DNA from: Candidatus Gottesmanbacteria bacterium CG_4_10_14_0_8_um_filter_37_24
Lineage (GTDB): Bacteria > Patescibacteriota > Microgenomatia > 2-02-FULL-39-11
Length of the DNA: 24,994 bases
Assembly (NCBI GenBank): GCA_002785215.1
Contig: PFMK01000012.1
Span: forward strand, 1 to 24,994
Direction of reading: 5' to 3'
Shown: positions 1-5,989 of the stretch, piece after piece
Numbering within the stretch: position 1 is the stretch's first letter
Layout: every line of letters starts with the position of its first letter
The notes under the pieces: model-generated
Database searches by the model: none
Told to the model about the DNA's origin: nothing
Seen by the model: only the letters and a program-made list of their open reading frames with translations
Program-made: the position numbers and the translations under genes

Positions 1-2
1 TA

Positions 3-674
3 TATGAGGTGGCAAGGAGTGTGCATTCCTTGGAAATTGATGAATTACTAAAAGAAATTGTTAAAATTGTTTCTAAGGTTACCAAGGCAGATTCGTGTTT
101 GGTATATACTCTAGACCCTAAAAAAAAAGAACTAGTTTTGCGGGCTTCAAAAAATCCTCATACCGATTTAATGCAGAAAATTAAAATGCGGATAGGTGAA
201 GGAATTACTGGTTGGGTAGCCAAAGAAAAAAAACCGGTAGCAATCAGTATCGGAGCAAGCAGCGATACGAGATTTAAGTATTTCCGTAGTCTTCCTGAGG
301 ATCGTTTTGAGGCATTTCTTTCAGTACCAATTATCAACAGAAACGGAGTTTGTGGAGTCATTAATGTTCAACATAAACACAGACATGTTCATTCGCAAAT
401 GGAAATTAATCTATTATCGGCGATAGGAAAGTTAGTGGGTGGGGCAGTTGAGAATGCTTTGCTTATTGAGGAATCTTTAGCTCTTCGTGAGGCGTTAGAA
501 CTGCGAAAGCTGATAGAAAAAGCCAAAGGAATCCTGATGAAAATTAGGAAAATATCTGAAGAAGAAGCTTATCGAATCATACAGAAAGAAAGCATGGATA
601 ATAGAAAAAGTTTAAAAGAAGTAGCCGAGGCAATTATTCTGGCCAGAAGATTAAGTCTTGACAAAAATAAATAG
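3..674 (+). CDS. GAF-ANTAR transcription antiterminator (5' end probably outside window)
   Basis: Probable RNA-binding antiterminator that senses a small ligand through its GAF domain. Numbered from a possible GTG at 9, a GAF domain spans about residues 11-150, then a short helix, then an ANTAR domain at about 160-213. The ANTAR signature is clear: an IEKAKGILM helix, ISEEEAYRII, and SLKEVAEAII. ANTAR domains are known to bind RNAs with paired hexaloop hairpins and block terminator formation; such a leader lies directly downstream, before glnA. The reading frame is open to the window edge and there is no Shine-Dalgarno sequence before the GTG, so the true start is probably upstream and some N-terminal residues are missing. 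No receiver domain is visible, so control is probably by ligand or partner binding rather than phosphorylation. Family assignment is firm; the glnA target is inferred. Confidence 0.88.
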   Translation, partial: YEVARSVHSLEIDELLKEIVKIVSKVTKADSCLVYTLDPKKKELVLRASKNPHTDLMQKIKMRIGEGITGWVAKEKKPVAISIGASSDTRFKYFRSLPEDRFEAFLSVPIINRNGVCGVINVQHKHRHVHSQMEINLLSAIGKLVGGAVENALLIEESLALREALELRKLIEKAKGILMKIRKISEEEAYRIIQKESMDNRKSLKEVAEAIILARRLSLDKNK

Positions 675-686
675 GTATTATAGGAT
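658..686 (+). promoter_or_regulatory. Predicted sigma70-type promoter of the glnA leader
   Basis: A perfect -35 hexamer TTGACA (658-663) is followed by a 17-base spacer and TAGGAT (681-686, 4 of 6 matches to TATAAT). It overlaps the end of the GAF-ANTAR gene. Transcription would start near 693, about 23 bases before the first ANTAR-type hairpin, which is the expected arrangement for a leader RNA. Inferred from sequence only. Confidence 0.6.
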
Positions 687-715
687 ATTCATATTAATCC
701 GTAATGGTGCGGAGA

Positions 716-749
716 AAGACGATGAAGTCTTCCAAGAGCAATGATGCTC
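716..749 (+). promoter_or_regulatory. Dual-hexaloop ANTAR target RNA in the glnA leader
   Basis: Two adjacent small hairpins. P1 is AAGAC (716-720), hexaloop GATGAA (721-726), GTCTT (727-731). P2 is GAGC (736-739), hexaloop AATGAT (740-745), GCTC (746-749). The P2 loop has A at position 1 and G at position 4, the bases conserved in known ANTAR targets. The P1 loop keeps G at position 4 but has G at position 1. A four-base linker separates the hairpins. The 3' arm of P1 (727-731) is also part of the 5' arm of the terminator stem below, so the two structures are mutually exclusive. The upstream gene encodes an ANTAR protein, which supports the call. Confidence 0.75.
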
Positions 750-765
750 ACGGAGGGCTTTTTTT
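726..765 (+). terminator. Rho-independent terminator (regulated) upstream of glnA
   Basis: AGTCTTCC (726-733) can pair with GGAGGGCT (752-759), using two G-U pairs, and encloses the second ANTAR hairpin (736-749). It is followed by a run of seven T (759-765). This is a normal intrinsic terminator lying about 170 bases before glnA. Its 5' arm shares bases with the first ANTAR hairpin, so a protein stabilising the two small hairpins would prevent it from forming. Confidence 0.75.
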
Positions 766-887
766 ATGCAGTTCTTTCCCGATTTAATCGGGATTAGAAA
801 TGCATAATTCTCCGAAGTGAACATTCGGCTGCGTGGATGCCACAGTGGGATACCCCACGTGGTATTCCATAAACCACGAGAAGAATT
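764..887 (+). other. Structured, unassigned part of the glnA leader RNA
   Basis: Between the terminator and glnA lie several possible stems. TTATGCA (764-770) can pair with TGCATAA (801-807) around an inner hairpin TCCCGA/TCGGGA (777-782/788-793). Next, AATTCT (806-811) can pair with AGAATT (882-887) around four hairpins: CCGAA/TTCGG (812-816/824-828), GTGG/CCAC (833-836/840-843), GTGGG/CCCAC (845-849/854-858) and GTGG/CCAC (859-862/874-877). The CCAC and GTGG arms are interchangeable, so alternative folds exist. I cannot match it to a riboswitch family. No open reading frame of note is present. Confidence 0.4.
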
Positions 888-915
888 TGAACGTAGGAGG
901 TTATATAAATATTAT
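887..915 (+). promoter_or_regulatory. Possible second glnA promoter, downstream of the terminator
   Basis: TTGAAC (887-892, 4 of 6), a 17-base spacer and TATTAT (910-915, 5 of 6) would start transcription near 922, just before the Shine-Dalgarno sequence AAGGAG (927-932) of glnA. It would bypass the attenuated leader and give basal expression. The region is AT-rich, so a chance match is possible. Confidence 0.35.
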
Positions 916-937
916 TACATTGATTTAAGGAGCCAAA

Positions 938-2284
938 ATGATTTCTGATTCAATCAAGGAAGTATTATCAAAAGTCAAAAGTGATAAAGTAACATTTGTT
1001 GACCTGCAATTTACGGATTTTCTAGGTAATATAAAAAGCTCCACGATACCGGTTTATAACCTTGAAGATGCTCTTATCAGAGGAGTTTGGATTGACGGTT
1101 CGTCTATAGAGGGTTTTGCCCGGATACATGAATCCGATATGTATCTTATGCCGGATCCGGATACTTATGCGCTTCTTCCTTGGAGAAATAATATTCAAAC
1201 AGGGAGAGTGGCTCGTCTTATTTGCGATATCTATAAACCGAATCATGAACCCTTTGAGGGAGATCCCAGAAATATTCTAAAAAGAGTGCTTTTAGAGGCA
1301 AAATCAATGGGTTATGAATATTTCACGGGACCGGAGTGTGAGTTTTTCCTATTTAAGAAGGACGAAGAGGGTAGAATCCAGAGAAAATCCAAAGGTAACG
1401 GATATTATTTCAACCTCATAATGGATGAAGCTTATGCTATCAAAAGAGAAATAATGGAAGCATTATTTCAGATGGGTATAAAAAGTGAAACCTGTACACA
1501 TGAGGTAGCAGAAGGACAGCATGAGATAGACATACGTTACGATAAGGCTTTAAAAACCGCTGATAATACTATTTCATTAAAAATGGCAACTAAGTTTATT
1601 GCATTTCAACACAATTACCATGCGACCTTCATGCCGAAACCGTTTTTCGGTATCAACGGTAGTGGAATGCACATACACCAGAGTCTTTGGAAGAATGGAG
1701 AAAATATATTTTATGATAAAAATGATAAGTATGGTTTATCAAAAACTGCTTATCAGTTTTTAAGCGGGGAATTGAAACATATTAGGGAGATTGTGGGAGT
1801 ACTTGCTCCCAACGTCAATTCCTATAAACGGTTGACACCCGGTTATGAGGCTCCGGTTTATACCTGTTGGGCCAGAATAAACAGGTCAGCATTAATTAGA
1901 GTGCCGAAGGTTTCAAAAGGCTATGAGGATAAAGCGACCAGGATGGAGATTAGATGTCCAGATCCATCAGGTAATCCGTATCTGTCTTTTGCAGTACTTC
2001 TTAAAGCAGGAATGGAAGGGGTTAAGAAGAGTATGAAAGCACCTGATCCTGTTGAGGAAAATCTTTTTGAATTCAATGACGAAAAACTGGCTGAACATTA
2101 TATCAACAAATTACCTGCCAGTTTAAAAGAGGCTATCGAGGAAATTAAAAAAGGGACAATCGTAAAAAAAACTTTTGGAGAATATACATGGAAAAGATAT
2201 ATAGAAGCCAAAGAGGAAGAATGGGATAAATTCAGGATATGGGTAACGGATTGGGAGAGAGAAAAATATCTTGAAATGACATGA
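938..2284 (+). CDS. glnA: Glutamine synthetase type I (GSI-alpha-like)
   Basis: Cytoplasmic enzyme making glutamine from glutamate, ammonia and ATP. The 448-residue length fits GSI. Visible motifs: IDGSSIEGF (52-60, with the ammonia-site Asp53), the metal ligands Glu133 and Glu135 (PECEFF), HEVAEGQHE (188-196), GSGMHIHQS (241-249, His245), Arg298, the flap Glu304 in GYEAP, and MEIRCPDPSGNPY (336-348). The adenylylation motif NLYDLP of GSI-beta enzymes is absent at the expected place (about 375), so control by adenylyltransferase is unlikely. That fits control by antitermination of the upstream leader. The ATG is preceded by AAGGAG (927-932), one of the few good ribosome-binding sites in the window. 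The stop overlaps the start of the next gene (ATGA). Confidence 0.97.
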   Translation: MISDSIKEVLSKVKSDKVTFVDLQFTDFLGNIKSSTIPVYNLEDALIRGVWIDGSSIEGFARIHESDMYLMPDPDTYALLPWRNNIQTGRVARLICDIYKPNHEPFEGDPRNILKRVLLEAKSMGYEYFTGPECEFFLFKKDEEGRIQRKSKGNGYYFNLIMDEAYAIKREIMEALFQMGIKSETCTHEVAEGQHEIDIRYDKALKTADNTISLKMATKFIAFQHNYHATFMPKPFFGINGSGMHIHQSLWKNGENIFYDKNDKYGLSKTAYQFLSGELKHIREIVGVLAPNVNSYKRLTPGYEAPVYTCWARINRSALIRVPKVSKGYEDKATRMEIRCPDPSGNPYLSFAVLLKAGMEGVKKSMKAPDPVEENLFEFNDEKLAEHYINKLPASLKEAIEEIKKGTIVKKTFGEYTWKRYIEAKEEEWDKFRIWVTDWEREKYLEMT

Positions 2285-2793
2285 AATATCAAATTGATAA
2301 ATTGACTCCAAAAGACTGGGGACAGATTATAAGAATTTACCTAGAAGGGATAAAGACGGGTAATGCTACGTTTGAAGTTGAGGTTCCCGGTTTTAGAAAA
2401 TGGGATAGAAGTCATATTCCTAACTGCAGAATTGTAGCAAGATATAATGATGTTATCTTAGGTTATGCAGTATTAAGTCCAGTATCCAGCCGATGTGTCT
2501 ACAGAGGTGTTGCTGAAGTCAGTATTTATATAGGAGAAGAATATCGGCGAAAGGGTGTAGGAAAACAATTATTAGAGAAATTAATTTCCTTATCGGAGAG
2601 CAAAGGTTATTGGACATTACAAGCTGGGATATTCCCAGAAAATATTGCGAGTATAAAATTACACAAAAAATGCGGATTCAGGGAAGTAGGAAGAAGGGAG
2701 AAAATTGGCAAGATGAAAGATGGTAGATGGAGGGATGTGATTTTGATGGAAAGAAGGAGCAAGATTACGGGAACATATATAATATCTTCCTAG
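2281..2793 (+). CDS. GNAT acetyltransferase, phosphinothricin/methionine sulfoximine type
   Basis: 170-residue GNAT-fold N-acetyltransferase of the PAT/YncA-like group. Seen: the NATFE segment (28-32), the acetyl-CoA loop in YRRKGVGKQLLEKL (88-101), FPENIASIKLHKKCGF (118-133), and a C-terminal segment with IG..KDGRWRD. These are hallmarks of enzymes that acetylate the amino group of glutamate analogues such as phosphinothricin, methionine sulfoximine or methionine sulfone. The start codon overlaps the glnA stop by four bases, so translation is probably coupled and expression follows glnA. Since these compounds inhibit glutamine synthetase, protection of GlnA or clearance of oxidised methionine derivatives is a reasonable role. 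The substrate cannot be fixed from sequence, because relatives also act on other small amines. Confidence 0.85.
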   Translation: MKYQIDKLTPKDWGQIIRIYLEGIKTGNATFEVEVPGFRKWDRSHIPNCRIVARYNDVILGYAVLSPVSSRCVYRGVAEVSIYIGEEYRRKGVGKQLLEKLISLSESKGYWTLQAGIFPENIASIKLHKKCGFREVGRREKIGKMKDGRWRDVILMERRSKITGTYIISS

Positions 2794-2852
2794 AACACTA
2801 TTATTATTTTTTTCCCCTGGAAAAAAGATCCAAATCAAGGTAAAATTAGCAT

Positions 2853-3164
2853 ATGAAAAATAGGAACAATACTATTTCAATCGAAGAAGTAAAACACCTA
2901 GCAAAACTGGCAAATCTCACTCTGACTGACAAACAGCTGGAAAAGATACCGAAAGAATTATCCTCAGTGATAAATTACATGTCAAAAATAAAAACGTTGA
3001 ATACTTCCCACATTGTCGAAACATCTCAAGTGACATGTCTGGAGAACGTATTCAGAGAAGATGAAATAGAGGAAGAAAGGATGTTTACCCAAGAAGAAGT
3101 TCTTTCCAATGCTAAAGATACACATAACGGTTATTTCAAAGTAAAAGCTATTTTTGATGAATAA
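2853..3164 (+). CDS. gatC: Asp/Glu-tRNA amidotransferase subunit C
   Basis: 103-residue GatC, the small subunit that wraps between GatA and GatB and stabilises the heterotrimer. The family pattern is present: ISIEEVKHLAKLANL near the N-terminus, LSSVINYMSKIKTLNT in the middle, and a C-terminal FREDEIEEE...VLSNAKDTHNGYFKVKAIFDE, whose end matches the usual GYFKVP-like tail. The start at ATG 2853 has no close Shine-Dalgarno sequence. A TAAAAT box lies at 2841-2846, so a leaderless or nearly leaderless transcript is possible, but the matching -35 is weak. It is the first gene of gatC-gatA-asnS-gatB. Confidence 0.95.
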   Translation: MKNRNNTISIEEVKHLAKLANLTLTDKQLEKIPKELSSVINYMSKIKTLNTSHIVETSQVTCLENVFREDEIEEERMFTQEEVLSNAKDTHNGYFKVKAIFDE

Positions 3165-3167
3165 AAT

Positions 3168-4583
3168 ATGTTATTAGATAAAACTATTGAAGAATTATCC
3201 ACAGGACTGAAACAGAAACTTTTTTCAATCGAGGAATTGGTCCAAGAGTGTTATGAAAACATCCAGAAATATAATCCTAAACTAAACGCCTTCATCACGA
3301 TCATAAATAAAAAAGAAGCCTTAAGAAATGCGAGAGAAAAAGATAAAAATATCTCCAGAGCTACTTCAAAATTATACGGTATACCCTTTTTATTAAAAGA
3401 TGCATATATAACAAAAGGAATAAAAACTACTGCTGCTTCATTTGTTCTAAAAAATTATATTCCCCAATACAATGCGACAGTTTATCAGAAATTGCTTGAT
3501 GCCGGAGCAATACTTCTAGGTAAGATGAATATGGATGCATGGGGTCATGGAGGAAGTTCTGAAAATACCGATTTTGGTCCGGTCAGAAATCCTTGGGACT
3601 TAACTCGGGTGGCAGGAGGGTCCAGCGGAGGTCCGGCTGCGGCAATATCTTCAAGGATGGCAGTATTTGCGATAGGTGAAGATACTGGGGGTTCAATCCG
3701 TAATCCGGCTGCGTGGTGTAATATTACAGGTCTTAAGGTAACATACGGTAGAGTTTCACGCTATGGTACTATTGCATATGCATCTTCGTTTGATACAGTA
3801 GGTCCGATGGCCAAGTCAGTCGGGGATTGTGCTCAGGTTCTTGAAGTGATAGCCGGAAAGGACATGTACGATGCCACCAGTTCTTCGAAAAATGTACCCA
3901 GGTATTCAGAATTAATAGACTCTCCAGTAGAAAATCTTATTTTAGGAATTCCTAAAGAATTTTTTCAGGAAGGTTTAAACACAGAAATTAAAAACTGTAT
4001 ATTAAACTCAACAAAAATATTTGAAAAATCAAAAATAAAGATAAAGCATATTTCCATGCCTATGTTTGATTACGGGTTGCCTGTATATTATTTGATCGGA
4101 CCCAGCGAGACCAGTTCAAATCTTGCCAGATATGACGGAATCAGGTATGGACAAAAAAGAAAGGAGTTTACCAGCGAAACTGTAAGAAGAATAATGATAG
4201 GGACATATGCACTGTCTTCTGGTTATTATGATGCTTATTATAAAAAGGCTCAAAAAGCCAGAACACTATTTATTAAAGAATACGATAAGGCATTAAGCGA
4301 ATGTGATGTTTTGCTTATGCCTGTAACTCCCACCCCTCCAACAAAAATTGGGGAACTCATGACTGACCCTTTACAAAATTTGCTTGCAGATGTTTATACA
4401 GTTTCTCAAAATCCGGTTGGGGTACCTTCTTTAGCCATTCCCTGCGGATTTACAAAAAATGGTCTACCCATAGGAATGCAATTGGTAGGAAGCATGTTTT
4501 CAGAAGATTTGCTTCTTCGAGTTGGGCATATTTATCAAAAAGCAACTGATTGGCACAAAAAGTATCCAAAATTGGAGGGATGA
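3168..4583 (+). CDS. gatA: Asp/Glu-tRNA amidotransferase subunit A (amidase)
   Basis: 471-residue amidase-signature enzyme that releases ammonia from glutamine and passes it to GatB. The Ser-cisSer-Lys triad is visible: Lys77 (LLKDAY), Ser152 (GGSSGG) and Ser176 (DTGGSIR). NMDAWGHGGSSENTDFGP (121-138) and GLKVTYGRVSRYG (188-200) are typical. The usual Ser after GGSSGG is Pro here (GGSSGGPAAA). The gene starts three bases after gatC without a Shine-Dalgarno sequence, and its TGA shares one base with the preferred asnS start (TGATG). With GatB and GatC it converts Glu-tRNA(Gln) to Gln-tRNA(Gln), or Asp-tRNA(Asn) to Asn-tRNA(Asn). Confidence 0.96.
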   Translation: MLLDKTIEELSTGLKQKLFSIEELVQECYENIQKYNPKLNAFITIINKKEALRNAREKDKNISRATSKLYGIPFLLKDAYITKGIKTTAASFVLKNYIPQYNATVYQKLLDAGAILLGKMNMDAWGHGGSSENTDFGPVRNPWDLTRVAGGSSGGPAAAISSRMAVFAIGEDTGGSIRNPAAWCNITGLKVTYGRVSRYGTIAYASSFDTVGPMAKSVGDCAQVLEVIAGKDMYDATSSSKNVPRYSELIDSPVENLILGIPKEFFQEGLNTEIKNCILNSTKIFEKSKIKIKHISMPMFDYGLPVYYLIGPSETSSNLARYDGIRYGQKRKEFTSETVRRIMIGTYALSSGYYDAYYKKAQKARTLFIKEYDKALSECDVLLMPVTPTPPTKIGELMTDPLQNLLADVYTVSQNPVGVPSLAIPCGFTKNGLPIGMQLVGSMFSEDLLLRVGHIYQKATDWHKKYPKLEG

Positions 4584-5956
4584 TGGAAAGTAAACAATTT
4601 TTTATCCATAATATTCATGATTTTGTTGGACAAACGGTAATAGTAAAAGGTTGGGTATACAATTTACGTTCCAGCGGATCTTTGATTTTTTTGCAACTCA
4701 GAGATGGTACGGGATTTGTTCAGACGACAGTGATAAAAAGTGAAGTACCAAAAACAGTTTTTGATAAGGCAAAAAAAATCACGTTGGAGACATCAGTCAT
4801 TATTAGAGGAATTATAAGAGCAGATAAACGATCACCCAGCGGATTTGAATTGACGGTAAAAGATCTAATAATTGTATCCTTGTCTGAAGATTATCCTATA
4901 GGGAAGAAAGAACACGGACCTGATTTTCTACTGACGCATAGGCATTTATGGTTACGCAGTAGAAAACAATGGGCGATTCAAAGAATAAGAAATGTAATTA
5001 TATATAGTATATATAGCCACTTGGAAAAAGAAGGTTTTATCAAGATCGACGCTCCAATCCTGACTCCAAACGCCTGTGAAGGCACCACCACACTTTTTCC
5101 AGTACCATATCTTCCGGCATGGAAAGATCCAACTAAACCTCCTTCCATGCGAGTTTCACTTCCAGATGGGGAGATTAAGAAAGAAGAGCCATATGCCTTT
5201 CTTTCTCAGTCGGGGCAACTTTATATTGAAGCAGCTATATTTTCACATGGAAAAGTTTTTGATTTCGGACCGACATTTCGAGCAGAGAAAAGCAAAACCA
5301 GAAGACATCTGACTGAATTCTGGATGATGGATGCGGAAATGGCTTTTTCGGAGCATAAAGACAATATGAAAGCCCAGGAAAAATTGATAATTGCTGTTGT
5401 CCAACAGGTGTTGGATAAATGTGCTAAAGAATTGGAAATAATCGGGCGGGATGTAAAGCCGCTTGAAAAAATTCTTAAAGGCGGCTTTCCGGTTATTACC
5501 CATAAAGAGGCGATAGAAATTGTCAGAAAGGAAGGTATTGCTATCGGGAAAAGAGATGATTTTGGAGCCGAATCAGAAACAATATTATCAAATAAATTCG
5601 ATAAACCATTATTTATCGAAAAATATCCTAAAGAAGTCAAAGCTTTTTATATGAAAGAAGATCCTGATGATACTTCCAGAGTTTTAAACGATGATTTGAT
5701 TGCTCCCGAAGGATACGGAGAGATAATTGGAGGCAGTCAAAGAGAAGATAGTTATGAAAGACTGCTTCAAAGGATGAAGGAATTAAACTACTCGATTGCA
5801 GATTATGAATGGTATCTGGATCTCAGGAAATACGGTAGTGTACCACATAGCGGATACGGCATCGGACTTGAAAGACTGGTTGCCTGGATATGCAAGTTGG
5901 ACCATTTGAGAGAGAGTATACCCTTTCCAAGAATGATGGAAAGATTTAATCCGTAG
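4583..5956 (+). CDS. asnS: Asparaginyl-tRNA synthetase, archaeal-like
   Basis: Class II synthetase charging tRNA(Asn) with asparagine. From ATG 4583 it has 457 residues. The N-terminal OB-fold anticodon domain is present (IVKGWVYNLRSSG...LIFLQLRDGTGFVQ), so it is not a truncated asparagine-synthetase-like paralogue. The catalytic core has CEGTTTLFPV, LSQSGQLYIEAAIF, motif 2 FRAEKSKTRRHLTEFWMMDAE and motif 3 GYGIGLERLVAWI. The motif 2 residues following FRAE point to AsnRS rather than AspRS, and the wording resembles archaeal enzymes. GGAGG (4574-4578) supports ATG 4583, or ATG 4580 just before it; a farther TTG at 4550 inside gatA is less likely. The gene sits between gatA and gatB, which is unusual. 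Confidence 0.9.
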   Translation: MESKQFFIHNIHDFVGQTVIVKGWVYNLRSSGSLIFLQLRDGTGFVQTTVIKSEVPKTVFDKAKKITLETSVIIRGIIRADKRSPSGFELTVKDLIIVSLSEDYPIGKKEHGPDFLLTHRHLWLRSRKQWAIQRIRNVIIYSIYSHLEKEGFIKIDAPILTPNACEGTTTLFPVPYLPAWKDPTKPPSMRVSLPDGEIKKEEPYAFLSQSGQLYIEAAIFSHGKVFDFGPTFRAEKSKTRRHLTEFWMMDAEMAFSEHKDNMKAQEKLIIAVVQQVLDKCAKELEIIGRDVKPLEKILKGGFPVITHKEAIEIVRKEGIAIGKRDDFGAESETILSNKFDKPLFIEKYPKEVKAFYMKEDPDDTSRVLNDDLIAPEGYGEIIGGSQREDSYERLLQRMKELNYSIADYEWYLDLRKYGSVPHSGYGIGLERLVAWICKLDHLRESIPFPRMMERFNP

Positions 5957-5957
5957 G

Positions 5958-5983
5958 AAAGTTATAAAGTTCGTAAAGTAGGG
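5958..5983 (+). repeat. Imperfect 8-9-base tandem repeat before gatB
   Basis: Three imperfect units AAAGTTAT, AAAGTTCGT and AAAGTAGGG fill most of the 33-base asnS-gatB gap. The last unit supplies AGGG, which may serve as a weak ribosome-binding site for gatB. This is short, but it lies close to the other short-period repeats inside gatB. Confidence 0.5.
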
Positions 5984-5989
5984 ATAAAA

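Noticed and set aside
771..822. Possible glutamine riboswitch (glnA RNA motif) before glnA: GTTC/GAAC stem, an inner hairpin and a CCGAAG..GAAC segment
   Set aside because: The order of pieces is suggestive, but the highly conserved GGAAGUA-like internal segment is not present and the third stem is not convincing. Left as an unassigned structured leader.
2807..2826. Terminator after the acetyltransferase gene: TTTTTTCC/GGAAAAAA with a three-base loop
   Set aside because: The stem is mostly A-U, the T-run is on the 5' side, and no T-run follows on the + strand. Kept only as a short inverted repeat.
4550..4582. Earlier TTG start for asnS
   Set aside because: It lies inside gatA, and the GGAGG at 4574-4578 fits ATG 4583 (or 4580).
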